Below, piece after piece: positions 25,500-37,965 of a stretch of DNA of 64,000 nt. The DNA comes from Brienomyrus brachyistius (taxonomy: Eukaryota; Chordata; Actinopteri; Osteoglossiformes; Mormyridae). The position numbers were made by a program, and so were the translations under genes. The notes beneath the pieces are model-generated. The model was not told the DNA's origin. It saw only the letters and a program-made list of their open reading frames with translations, and searched no databases. The stretch lies in contig NC_064534.1 of NCBI RefSeq assembly GCF_023856365.1, positions 13,878,460 through 13,942,459 on the forward strand. Reading direction: 5' to 3'. Within the stretch, counting starts at the first letter, position 1, and each line of letters opens with the position of its first letter.

Positions 25500-27412
25500 A
25501 ATTCTGAATGTTCTGTTTTACACTGAACGATATAATAACCTACACAAGCGAAACAAATACCAGGAAAATTCATATTAAGACAAATTAATAAAATTACAAC
25601 TGGACTAAATATTAGTCCAATTAAATACATTTTTATTTCCTGAAAATGCAACTTTCCACATATTCTTTTCAAAAGCAGTACAAATTGCAAAAAACACCCA
25701 ATCAGCAAAGACGAAAGACATTACATTTTAGCAAATGGATTTTAAATTTGAGGAAACATAACGAAATGTAATTAGCAGATTTACATAAAATATAAATATT
25801 ACATCAAGGACAGCTTTTTAAACTCTCATGTGAATAATAGTAATGCAAGACTATTAAATATTTAGAATAACTGCTCTTTTTTGACCAAAATATAAATTAA
25901 ATGCTAATATGCAGAAGTGTTTACAGTACGGAGGCCTCGGGGAACTACCTTTAAAAATAGACAAAAACATTCAAGTTTTCTGAGGCGTTCTGACTGGAAA
26001 TTCCCAAAATCACATTTTCCTCATTTGATCGTGTGATGAAAAGAAACCAGATTCAAAGCTATTGAGTCAATAAGGCCGCAAGACAAATATGAGTAGGAAA
26101 AATTCCGGAAATCATCTACATATGTAACCTCTCAGGCAAAACGTTACTGAAGGCTCATTTACAACTACAACAGGTCTTATACAGTATGTATATAACAAGA
26201 GGTATTTGTGTTTATGAATGATTCAGAAAATATGTAGCCCAAATACTCAAATTGTTTATTATTAAAATGTTATTTAGAGCATGTTTATTTTTGAAATATT
26301 TGCCTAAAATACTAATATAGCAGTTTTAAATTATACGTTTGTTCAAAGTAAATCTCAATTAGCTGAATTAGCCTTATTACCTCCAAATAATCAAAAAACA
26401 AACCATACACATAAAGTGCTAGTCCAAATGCAAGCTTTCACCCCAGCCCATCCTGGCCCAAACTAGCCCTCCACATGCTCTTGGCATTTGCATATCTGGC
26501 CATATACAGTGTACAATATTTTGCATTTGGATCATCTGCATATTTAAATTCATTTTTGCCATTCGCCAAGTCATTGCAAGTAATACAGACAGACCATCAC
26601 CAAATTGTGCCTCATGAAATCTGCATGTATCACATCCCATTCTGAATGGTGCAGAGTTCCCCTAAAATACGCTGGTGGGGAAAATAAAGGTTTTTTTTTT
26701 TAATGAAAGGATATAATTTGAAATAGTAGTTGCAGGCAAATGAACTGATTGTGTCACTTCCTGCCTACATCTCACTTAATAACGGCCGTGCATGTTCCAG
26801 TCCCATTGGGGTTATGTTACAATTCAGCACATTGCTTTGACTTTGCAGCAAAATGCTTTGTGCAGCCTCTACATAAATTAAATAGGAATAGCTGGCATAG
26901 CAAAAAGACCAAGCCAAAACAAGCTAAAAACAAGTCACACAAGAGACCATCCGTAGCTACTTATTTATTCAATTGTTATTTAATTTCCCATAGGCCATAC
27001 ATTTCCTGTTGGTGTAAATATGAATGTGTGTGTGCATATTTTATATATTATAACAATATGGGCAATAGCGATTACAAAAGAGATATAGGTACTGAAAAAC
27101 AGAACTCCCGCAGACGCATGCAGGACAGCAGTCATTTACATGTCTTCAGAATTATTCAAAACATATTTGGCTTCTATTTTGCACTGGGAGAGTGTATTTA
27201 CATAGAATCAAATTAACATTTTTGGTGCACTGTACATAACTGGCTTATGTGCCCCTGTGGTTTATATTTTATGTAAAGATGCCGATTCTGAATACATGTG
27301 AACACGAGCAAGAAGCATAAGACAATCAAATAACATATGACTCATGCTTTCAGTAAAAAATTTGACCTACCTTCTTTACTTCTCAGTAACGTTAAATTGT
27401 ACAATTCGCATC

Positions 27413-27447
<35 letters not shown>

Positions 27448-27819
27448 ACCATTATCTGAAACATTCAGCAAAGATAGTTATCACCAGCATCTGTGCATTT
27501 GCATTTCATCATTTGAACTCAAGGTCCTGCATTTATCAGAGAAGCAACTGTTCTTTTATAGATTAGACCTCAAAGGATGTTACGAAATCACCCTCCATAT
27601 CAGCCAGCGTGTATGGTGCAAAATAAGCGAGATATTTCTGCCTCTCTCTGGCTTTCAGGACCTTCTTCTGTGATATTCAGTTGACACATAACTGGGGATT
27701 CCCCCTGGCTGTCTGAGGCAAAGCGGGAGTTGAGATTTCAGTAGTGAAAGTCCTTTATGCTCCAGCAAAGCTGCCGATTGGACCTATAACCCACACATTA
27801 CTGTCACGAACACACACTT
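25500..27819. other. Intergenic spacer without recognised genes
   Basis: AT-rich sequence upstream of arid5a. A 155-aa reading frame at 26749-27216 has no recognisable domain and ordinary non-coding composition. A poly-A run of about 31 lies at 27416-27446. Confidence 0.5.
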
Positions 27820-27984
27820 TCCAATCTTTTTGGAAACTCAAAACTCACCAGCTTAGCAGCTAGTTGCAGGGCTAATTTTTGATAAATATGAAAACAAAAT
27901 ACAGACTTGAATGAGATGCACCTAACAGCAGAGGTATTACGTTAATATACGCAGATAGAGGTGGATATTACACTTCCCAAATGT
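27820..27984 (+). repeat. 165-bp duplicated segment, copy 1
   Basis: It matches 32428-32592 in the same orientation over 165 bp with no gaps; I count five mismatches (about 97% identity). It has no inverted-repeat termini and no coding potential. Confidence 0.85.
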
Positions 27985-28626
27985 CACCCAGAAAAAATGT
28001 ATTTAAGATGTTTTTTTTTTTTTTTAAAAAAAAAAAACAACCTAACTTTAGAATAGAAACAAAACTTGATAAAATAGTAGTTATGCCTTTTATAAGAGAG
28101 AACACGTGACCTTTAAAAGGGGCACATCCACAGTATACGTACCTTCCGAATTTCTGCCTGAAGTGCTTCATCAAAATGGAACTTCACTGCAGCACTTTTT
28201 CTCTCCTGACATATGTACACACAGAGCCTCAAGGACTGCAGACATAGAAAGTGCTGTCTTATTACATGTTGACTTGTGAAATGGCTAAAATGTTATGTAT
28301 AAGAAGATACAAAGCACTGTGCAAAAGTCCTAGGCAGTAAAGGAAAAAAACGTTTAAATGATCTTCTTGTTGGTCTGAAACTAATATTTTATGCCTGTCA
28401 AAGTGTGTCAGCTTAGCCATTTCAAAACCTCCCCTAAAATCATCCCTGTATTTGCAGCGACCACCCAACATACCCATGTATATTTTCTGCTCCACCACTA
28501 GCATACCATCTTTTGTCAATCAATCCCTAAACGAATGCTTTAACTAATGATGTTAAGTGAGTGGTGACACAGAACTGAGGGGGTGAAGACAGGCTTGGGA
28601 ACCGAAGGGATGTGTTCGTATACGGC

Positions 28627-29308
28627 ACTTTCACACCACAGCTTCGGAACCTGGTCCCAGTTTTTCAGAGTTCCTGGGCCATCTTGACCTGAAATTTTGT
28701 AGCTCCTGGAAACTTTCATGTGTGGCTTTCAGACAACGCAACAGGAACTGGGAAACTTATGCCAAATAAGAATGATCGAGAGACACAAAACACTTGCAGG
28801 CTAAACTTCACACATCATTTCATATGAAACTACATCGCCACGCCGAAACAATGGAGGATATATGCATCTTTTTTTAATTAATATTTTACTTATACGATCT
28901 GAAATATTCATGCTTCCCATTAAACCTGGCCAGCGTATAGATCCGTTTTTCACAAAATAAAAATGATGTAACGTTCTCCCGCTAATAACCAATAGCAAAT
29001 TTCACCGTCGGCCAAAGTGTATTGGTTTGCAACCGAATTTCCTGATGCAGAAATATGGAGACGCAAGCAAAAATGTATTAAACAATTAATTAAATGCAAG
29101 TTCAAAACTAATTTCCTTTGCTCAGGTTCCCACCGCTACTTCTATCTCTTTCTCCCACAGTTCTGCTTCTGGCACCTTTACAGTACGTGTTCCAACGAAA
29201 AGTATCTAATCTGGAATAGGTACTAAAAAAACTGCCTCTGAGGAACTACAAATCGGGCCAAGTTCCTGGTTCTGGAAAAAAGTTCCCGGCTGTGTGAAGG
29301 CACCTGTA
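28627..29308. mobile_element. Candidate non-autonomous DNA transposon with imperfect inverted ends
   Basis: The left end GGCACTTTCACACCACAGC and the right end (reverse-complemented GGTGCCTTCACACAGCCGGG) resemble the GG...TTCACAC termini of several fish DNA transposons such as PIF/Harbinger types. The interior repeats motifs like AGTTCCTGG. No clear target duplication was seen, so class and exact ends are uncertain. Confidence 0.45.
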
Positions 29309-30849
29309 GGCATCCAACAAGATATCAGTAACTTTTTGGAGACCAAAATAAATCCTTGTACTGTATATTTTTATTGCTAGTAATTTGCATACATTTTAAT
29401 GTAAAGTTTTTTTTCCTCTTTTTTCAAGCAGATATGAAGTACTTACTGCACAACTGCAATGTATGTGGGCTGGCAAAATTTACCAGGCATTCCACATAAA
29501 TATTACTTCCATAATGTCTTATTATATTCTATACTGTGTACTAACATTTTATATAACCATCTACTCCTCTCCATTTTTGTACAGCTTCCTGGATACCGGT
29601 GACCCTCTTTTTTCGGCATTACGGGTCACTACAAAGTTAAGAAATGTCATACAATCATTAGTAATTACAGTATTTCCCTTTTAAGTACAGAGTACATTTC
29701 CACCAACTGGTTAAGTAATCACACTATTATCATCCATGCAGCCAGTTTTTAATCACCGATGTACAAAACACAAAGTACAAAATATACCCCAGGTCACCAA
29801 ATTCAGAACATAATATGGGTCTTATATTGAGGTTCTCTTTAGATAAACCACTGACCCCGTTTTCTCTTTCTTATGAGCCCTTTGAGTCATTTCTCAACCT
29901 CTTTTCCTGTGTTATTTTTGGCACCTGACACTTTTTTTTATGTACAGGACATTTAATACATCAGGGCCCCATACAAGACAAGAGAACAGGCAGCTCTTCT
30001 GAAGGGGGGCAATGAACACAAGCTAGCAGCACCATTAGTGCATTTACAAGGTCAAAGACTCACAACTATATCAATCAGCCTGCTTAAGTTGATATTGGTC
30101 GATATTCATATTGGTTTCAAAAGGGTCAGTATCATTTAATATCATTTGTTTACTTTTTTTGCTTTTTAGGAAAAATTAATGAATAAATAATTTTATTATT
30201 TATAAATGAAACAGAAGTGGAAGCATCTGGAAACATAAAATTTATACTTGTTACTAAATTTACTGTTTAACTCATCTCAGCAATATACTTTCCCTGATAT
30301 TAAGGATTTTAAAAACACAAATCTTATAATTCATGTCGAATAGGACGATATAAATCAATCGCAGTAATTTTATATTTCTCATTCCGCTCATATTTTCACA
30401 TATTGGGCTCTTAAAGAAATTGTTACTGTGAAATTACCTGAGAAAATCCCCTTTACTTTTCTCAAACTGTCAAATATGTTTACAGTTAAAAAAGGACAAA
30501 ATATGTCACTATCGACGGTAGTTTCTGAGAGCATTTAATCTGGCTTTGCGACAGAAGTTTCGGATCACTATGATTTGGAGAGGCCCCGTGTCTTTGCCTG
30601 AAACGGATAGTGACTGACATTTAAGTACGGTTAACCTTTAAATGTCAAAATAACGAACCGCCAAACTGGCTGCCCATCTTTCACAGGTACTTTCTAATGC
30701 AAAATTAAACAAAAACATTAATCCCCATGCGATTGATCGTTTCGTCTGTTGAAGACAGATACATATTGTATGGCAACACATTAAAACAATTCACCTTCCA
30801 AAAAAATTTAATTGCTGAAAAAGTGGCTCATGCATGCCCCTTAATGGCG

Positions 30850-31135
30850 TATCCGGTACTGGGTAGCGGTGAGCCTGGAGCAAATCCAAGGAAGCACAGG
30901 GTACAAAGCCAGGACCGTCGCAGATTTGATTCAATCCTTTTGCAGAATCGATGCGCACACACACTATGGGAAATTCAGGACTCACCGAACTGCACGTTTT
31001 CAGGCTGCAAGAGGGAAACTGGAGAATCTGAAGGAAACCTGCACTAATAGGGGAGAATACACAAAATTCCACAGCTACGGAGAACTGAGGGCAGGGATCG
31101 AACCAGCAACCCCATAAGCATGAGGCCATTGCTCC
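30850..31135 (-). mobile_element. Old, diverged tRNA-SINE copy
   Basis: It retains degraded body motifs in the order expected for the ATGG-tailed SINE read on the minus strand, including a B-box-like GGTTCGATCC (near 31096) and an AATTTC/GGGAGAATAC-type middle. It is too worn for precise ends. Confidence 0.5.
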
Positions 31136-31974
31136 CCACTGAAAACCCGTGCTACCCTAAAGAGGTTTATTGGGTACATACCAAATTTTGGCTTTTAAGG
31201 ACAAGGTGGAAATATTCACTACAAACCCTGTATTTTCCCCAAAAATAATATCCAGATGTTGTTGAACATCATGTTTAATTTGGAATAATTCTATCATCTG
31301 ACAGTTGTTTATGTGTCTATTGATGATAAGAATCAGTCTGGTCATAACATAAACCCACACCTAACAAACTCCCTCAAAAAGGAGTTTAATTTGACCAGCA
31401 CACCAAATAAGCCTTGAATTTATTTCCAAATCATAAACACATTCACGCTCTTTTTACGTACGAGTATGCTGTCTGCAGTTTGTACTGCCTTTCATAAATG
31501 AAACATCTCACCTCCAGCCAGCACATCATCCGAATGAGTCAATATGTATCTTTGCGGTTAGTCAAAAGATTCCACACACCACACCAAAATGCAATATAAC
31601 AGAAATTACGGCCTCTGCTTGCACTTTTGCAAATCTTACAGAAAATCGAATCAAGCCATCAACATATCTAATAAAATAAGTGATTTACTGAACATATATT
31701 TAATTAATAATTTAATGTTTGGCTTTGCATGGTGTGCTCCAAGAAATTTCAAGCTGTTCCTTTAGAAGTCATCTTCAACAAAATCATTCAGTTATCACTT
31801 TTAAATCTTTTCACTACCTCCACTCTCTTACATTTTGCTTCCTTGAAACAGAGAGAAATGATCAGGTCCATAAAACAACGTTACGTGCCCAGGAAATAAT
31901 GAAAGTGTAAGATGATTCGATCACCCTTTTTAATGCAAAAAATAATAATAATAAAATTCAGTGTTTTCTCCTGA

Positions 31975-31999
31975 TCACACACACACACACACACTCACA
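31975..31999. repeat. AC dinucleotide microsatellite
   Basis: About eleven AC units, with one TC interruption near the end. Confidence 0.85.
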
Positions 32000-32427
32000 C
32001 TTTCTTTAAAATGATTCAAATCATCTCGGTGAAACACCCCTGTAAAAGCAAAAAAAAAAAAGAATGATTCTGCCTTTTCCCCTGATCACACTCATGACAG
32101 AGAATTTGACTTCTGAGAACACTGCAGGTCCAGCTCCCATAAGGGACGATTTGTGCTGTGAAAATGAAACCTGCACTCACAGGTCTGAGCAGGATATTCT
32201 CCTGCAAAACCAACTGAAGACCAATCCTTGTGGATCTGCCTAACGTCTCTTCCAGTACTCTGTACTGGGGCAATAAGGCGGTAGATGTAGTGCAAACATT
32301 ATGACTTACAGGACAAAATAAAACATTCTTATTGAATATTGATAGTGGAATCTTTCCTGTCGAAAATTATTTTCTGGTAACACTTTACTTGATGGGGCAC
32401 AAATAATATAGTATTATTGTATATATG

Positions 32428-32592
32428 TCCAATCTTTTTGGAAACTCAAAACTCACCAGCTTAGCAGCTAGTTCCCGGGCTAATTTTTGATAAATATGAA
32501 AACAAAATTCAGACTTGAATGAGATGCACCCAACAGCAGAGGTATTACGTTAATATACGCAGATAGAGGTGGCTATTACACTTCCCAAATGT
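32428..32592 (+). repeat. 165-bp duplicated segment, copy 2
   Basis: Gap-free ~97% match to 27820-27984. Short similar sequences (GTATATATG before, GTATATGTC after) border this copy but not copy 1, so this one may be the inserted copy. The solo-LTR-like element follows 33 bp downstream. Confidence 0.85.
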
Positions 32593-32625
32593 GTATATGT
32601 CATATGTGTACATGTGACGTGTATA

Positions 32626-32924
32626 TGTCACGGTTCGCGGGTGCAGACGGGCAGGCTGGCAGGCAGGAGGCAGGGAAGGACGAAGCAGGCAGGCGAAAGA
32701 CGAGGTAGACTGGGGATATATTGGGGAGACCGGGTGCACCAGACATCAGAACAGTACTAACACCAGATAATATCAATGACGGACAACCAGCAGGCCAAGA
32801 CGTGGACTGATATAGAGAAGACAGGGCGAAACAACAGGATACAGCTGGGCATGATTAGGGAAGCACACGTGGATAATCAGGGGGCGTGACACACACACGA
32901 GGATCGGAAGAGCCAGGCGTGACA
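32626..32924. mobile_element. Solo-LTR-like TG...CA element, copy 2
   Basis: Starts TGTCACGGTTCGCGG and ends CAGGCGTGACA. It is closely similar along its 299 bp to the copy at 5013-5309 (for example AGACGAGGTAGACTGGGGAT and ATCAGAACAGTACTAACACC). Unlike copy 1, the flanking 5-mers (GTATA, ACTCA) do not match, so the flank was rearranged or the element entered differently. Confidence 0.65.
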
Positions 32925-33551
32925 ACTCATGCATTAATTAACCACAAACCAAGTCTTAGTTACAGACTGGTCTCATGCAAATTCATCATTAATGAATCAT
33001 GATGCATGTTCTCTCAAGCAGTTACTATATTTGTTACTACATCTGTTAATTCTGTAGACTTTTGTGAAAACTGAAGAAACCAATAAGGAACGGCTGAAGG
33101 AACAAGTAATGAATAAGTACACAGATCCGTATTTACTAGATATCTTTCGAAAGCCATATAAATATACAGCATATAAACACGCCTTTAAAAGGGAAGAAAT
33201 TCTAAGATTAGATGACAAAAAAAACCTAAATATTGCCCTTCTCGGTTGATTTCTTCTCAAACGAAAAGCCATTAACTAGATTCTAGAGTGGGCAATGAGT
33301 GACTAGATTCAATATTATTTCATAATATCTGTGAGTGGGCAGAGGAGAACATGAGTACTGGTATTAGTCTGTGTAGAGTTCCTGTTACTCAAAGGAGCCA
33401 CGTCTTCGCTACCTATAGTTATTACATAAATCATATTCCAGCAGAAAATGGCCTTTAACTTGGGAGAGCTGCATAAAATCACATTACACAATTATTAATT
33501 TTTGCCAAACCCTATGTAAATAGAAAAGTCATTCAATCCATTTTTTTTTAT

Positions 33552-33836
33552 TGCCTATGCAATTCAGGGTGGCGGGGGGGTCTGGAGTCAACAGACACAA
33601 GGCAGGGAACAACCCCGACCGACCAGAGCACACTCACACACACCATTCACACCTGTGGGCAATTTGGTAACTCCAATTAACCTCAGCATGTTTTTGGACT
33701 TTGGGGGGGAGGAGAGACTGGGGTACCTGGAGGAAACTAGAAAAAAAAAATAAAAAGCACATAAAGCCATGTGACTAGAACCCTGGTCTGAGAGACACAA
33801 GGCAGCAGCGCTAAGCACTGCACTACCATGCCACTC
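33552..33836 (-). mobile_element. Diverged ATGG-tailed SINE copy
   Basis: Minus orientation: retains GGGCAATTTGGTAACTCCAA, CCTCAGCATGTTTTTGGAC and a head ending TGCACTACCATGCC. The 3' tail end is degraded to a poly-T stretch and an internal segment is lost. Confidence 0.7.
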
Positions 33837-33892
33837 CTAAACTGAAAATGAAGTGGTATAAAATAAAAACATTTCAAGATCATCCACAATGA

Positions 33893-34146
33893 TGGTGGCG
33901 CAGGAGGTAGTGCTATCGTTCGGCAACTGGAAGGTTGCAGGTTCGAGCCTCGGTTCCTCCTGACCCCATCAAAGTGTCCTTGAGCAAGACACTGAACCCC
34001 AAATTGCTCCCAGTGAGCAGGTTGACACCTTGCAGGGCAGCCTCCGCCACCGGTGTGTGGATGGGTGAATGTGAGGAATAAAATGTAAAGTGCTTTGAGT
34101 TACTCGTAGGAGTAGAAAAACGCTATATAAATGCAGTCCATTTACC
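33893..34146 (+). mobile_element. tRNA-derived SINE with L2-like tail
   Basis: Head GGTGGCGCAGGAGGTAGTGC, B-box-like GGTTCGAGCC (about 33942), a central CCTTGAGCAAGACACTGAACC block, and a 3' end reading GTAAAGTGCTTTGAGT, AAACGCTATATAAATGCAGT and TACC. This architecture is well known in fish SINEs that borrow an L2-type LINE tail. It is a different family from the ATGG-tailed SINEs. Confidence 0.75.
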
Positions 34147-34149
34147 ATC

Positions 34150-34650
34150 CATCCTCTGCTGCTTTTCTTGTTCGGGTCACGGGGGCAGCAGTTTAAGCAG
34201 GGAAACCCAGACTTCCCCTTCCCTGCCTACTTCATCCAGCTCCTCCATGGGAATCCTGAGGCGTTCCCAGGCCAGCCGAGAGACATAGTCTCTCCAGCGT
34301 GTCCTGGGTCTTCCCCGGGGCCTCCTCCCAGTGGGACATGCCCGAAACACCTCATCAGGGAGGCGTCCAGGAGGCATCCTGACCAGATGTCCGAGCCACC
34401 TCAACTGGCTCCTCAATGCAGAGGAGCAGCAGCTCTACTCCGAGTCCCTCCCGAATGACCGAGCTCCTCGCCCTATCTCTAAGGGAGAGCCCAGCCACCC
34501 TGCAGAGGAAACCCATTTCAGCCACTTGTATTCGCGACCTCGTTCTTTCAGTTACTACCCACAGTTCATGACCATAGGTGAGGGTAGGAACGTAGATCGA
34601 CTGGTAAACCGAGAGCTTTGCCATTTGGCTCAGCTCCTTCTTTACCAGAG
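34150..34650 (-). pseudogene. 3' end of a non-LTR retrotransposon (LINE) ORF2, frameshifted
   Basis: The minus strand encodes the C-terminal part of a LINE polyprotein in two overlapping frames: LTYGHELWVVTERTRSRIQV and RVAGLSLRDRARSSVIREGL (34355-34624), then LRWLGHLVRMPPGRLPDEVF and GRPRTRWRDYVSRLAWERL (34177-34416). These are familiar C-terminal blocks of a fish LINE found after the reverse transcriptase domain. The shift between frames lies near 34400. The element ends in GGATGGATGG. About 0.5 kb of a multi-kilobase element remains, with no reverse-transcriptase core, so it is inactive. Confidence 0.8.
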
Positions 34651-37600
34651 ATCATAGTAGAAGATTTTCTTAAAAGCATCAAACATTAACATTTTGATCA
34701 CATGCATCTCTCAGTAAAGCGTTATGAAAGACTGAAAATGGAAAGAAGAATGGAAATAATAATACAGACTGAATCACTGGGACTATTCTGGATTGTGAAC
34801 AGCGTAAAGCGTTAGGCTATCTGCCAAGGCTGAATGCGAGAATGACAATGAGTCACAACCAAGGTAGAAGCTAAGAAAACTTTGAAGGGACGAGCTGCAG
34901 AGAGGAGTTAAAAGCAGAGAGAAAATTCCCAGCTATTCATTTCAAGCTCGTGCTGAGGTCAGCAGCCTGCAGACATGAAATGGTTAACCAGAAATGAATC
35001 TGGTTTGTCATTCCAGGCAAACCGTCGTTTCTGGTTTTGAGTCAGAGGCCTGGGAGATGATCCACACTCGATTAGCACCTGGCAATGTTTCTCACTGCTC
35101 TTCATTCACGCGTTCTGCACTCACTGGTGTTTTCCAGTCATTAGAGTGAAACATGCCACTGCTATGCAACATCTCCTCGCTCTCCATCCACATCTGCCCT
35201 CCTCCGTTTACCTTTCCCCTCCATTCATATTCCAGTCACTTCTCATTTTTACCTTCAAAAGATCTTGTGATCAAAATATAGATCAAAGGGGAAATCAGAA
35301 AAAAAAATATATACTGATAAAAACAATGATAGATGATCTGATTTACAGTTTGACTCACTTCATGACCTCTTCACTTACCAGGAAAGGGACCACATTTTCC
35401 TTTGTATGTTCTCTGGTGACAGTGTACATAATTTCCATGACATGCAGGAAGCCCTCTTCCACAGTACAGCGGGTGACCCCACTCGCCACTGCTCAACAGC
35501 CTCCTCGCAGTTCCTCGCAGTCATAAGCTGCAGGTCACACTGGTCAGACTCGCTTTACTGGCAACTGTTACAAACCTCGAGCGATGGACTGATTGAGCCT
35601 GCATTAGTCAAACTGCAAGAAGCTGTAGGAATCTGAAGGCCACACTTAGGAAGGGGTTGGCTGCGTTCAGTTTTAGCTGCGATAGTGGTTAGGTAAACCT
35701 GAAATAATTGCTCACATGTAGTGAAAATGGACAGATGTCAGCAATACTGTCCATCAACACAACTGACTGCTTTCGGCCTGTCTTCTTTTAACTTGCACCA
35801 TTCCAGGAAATATTGGGAATTTTGCTCATCTGTAGCACACAGCTATTCTTGTCTCCACCATCTGGGGTCTTGTGATATTGTGCGACTTCAGCTGGTTTAG
35901 TTAAAATGCAGTCGCTGCAATATGTGTAATGAAGAGGTCAACCACGCAGTTCCAAAACCATTTTTGCAGAAGTGAAATGGCAATATTTTCCAGCAAGTAT
36001 TTCTTGGTTCTCCTTTCAAAAGAATGTTGATATTCTCAATAAATTGGCCTAAAAGAGAACCACATTCACCAGTTACATAAAGAGGGGATGTTGCAATAGT
36101 TCTGTGCAACATTCTTTACTTTTACAGAATTCAACTGTATACACCAACGTCCCCATTCCCGTACTTGTGCAAAACACACATTACAACTGGCAGCAAGTCT
36201 CACTTTAAATTTACAAAAGAAAACATGGTAAAAGCGAGCAGAATAATTACGGACAACCTGCATTAAAAAAAGACTTAAAACGTGTATTTTTTCAAGAAGG
36301 GGGAGACATGAATAATCTCACTTTTCTTTCGAAACTGAAACCTAGGTGAACAAAACAAAAATCCCCAGACTGCTGTTATCGCATTGACGTTGTTATTCCA
36401 GGAAATGTTCTGCTTATTGAGCACGTATAAAACATGAGGTTTAAGGACATGTTTGAGACTAAAAGCGATACTGTTAACTGTAAGCAACGTCCGAAAAAAC
36501 CGCTGTCTGTCGAAGTCCCCCAGCGTGTGTTCTCAGTATTTCAGAAAAGCTGAGATGGCGCACTATTTCCCTTAAATTTCCAAGGCGACCTCAATATTTT
36601 TCAAAATAAACGAATAACTTGAATCCGAAAGTGGAAGCCTGACGATGGGATAAGAAGTTACCCAAGTGCCGTTTCACGCAACAAAGCCTATACTTAAGAG
36701 AGCCTAGCGAAACCATTTTAATTGTGTCTCATTCTTTGCATCGAGATTTGTAGTTGGGTTTCCATTGACAGCCAAAAAAATAAAACTATCAAAAGCTAAA
36801 AAGTGCAGCTTGCTGGTTGTCCTCCTCGTCTAATCCAAGCACTACTCAAAAAAACCGTCATTTTGCGTACTGGAAGATACAAATCCAGAACAAAAACAGT
36901 TGCATTTAAAGGCAAGGTAAAGGAACTAATCGCAGTTTAAAAAAAAATTTCTAAACAGAAGAAACTGCACTCAATGTAGGTGTTTTCACACGTTGCTATA
37001 TGCAATATCACACAAGCCGAGCTATTAATGTTTACCATTTCCCAGGTGCTGGAGGGGGTATTTATAAATAGGACATATTGCCCCCTTGTGTCTGAACCAA
37101 GGCACTACACCTGCAGAAAAGCAAAACCTGGAGCGCATGGAATTTCACGGGATACAAGAGCTGGAAAACTATAAATCGACATCCTACTGTGCATGCCTGG
37201 CCGTGTGGACAAGAATGTAATAATTTGAAATTAATATGAGTGAGGTCATCCCAACTGAAATTCTGAATCAGTTTTCGGTTTCACCATCATTTATTCAAGT
37301 ACAAGCAAATTTGTTCCCATCAACTTGTCACAACATTTTCAAGTTAAAAGAATGGGAAGGTAAAGACAACACTATTAGAAAAAGGAGCTGGTGCAGATTA
37401 ATATATATATATATATTAAATTATAAAGTGAAAGCACCCTGAAAACATATCTTCACTCCACTCCTGTTCCTTTGGCATTTTAATGCGATCAGCAGACCAC
37501 TTGGTCCTTAAGTGATTTTTTTAAAATCTCAACAGGAAGGCAGTGATGAAGAAACCTGTCTGAGGAACACAGTTAAGACCCCAAAAAGCATATCAATAGC

Positions 37601-37965
37601 TTCACTAGCAGAAGGTGAATCCACACAAGCACCTTCCATCTGTTCTTCTATATGGCAATATTATCAAGTAGATTACTTTGAACTATATGTAAAAAAAAAC
37701 TGCATGTTTGCCTTGATTATTATGATCAGTCGCAAGAGCACTGGTTGATATGATTAACAAAACGTTCATTTTATCCAAAATATTTTCTAAGAGGCTTCAC
37801 ATTTTGTTCTTAAGGGAAAAGATGCACAGTTACACCAGCAGCACATTTAGTGTGTGAAATTTAAAGGGACAGGTCAACTCTCCAAGTCCCTGGCCTCGCT
37901 ATATCTTTCCCCTTGATGGCGTTAGAAAAATCTGCATTAAAATGAGAATTCTTATACTTGCTGGG

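Noticed and set aside
26749..27216. 155-aa open frame on the plus strand
   Set aside because: No recognisable domain, ordinary AT-rich composition, no splice or promoter context; likely chance.
35146..35526. 126-aa open frame on the plus strand
   Set aside because: No domain and no codon-bias signal; it lies in spacer sequence.
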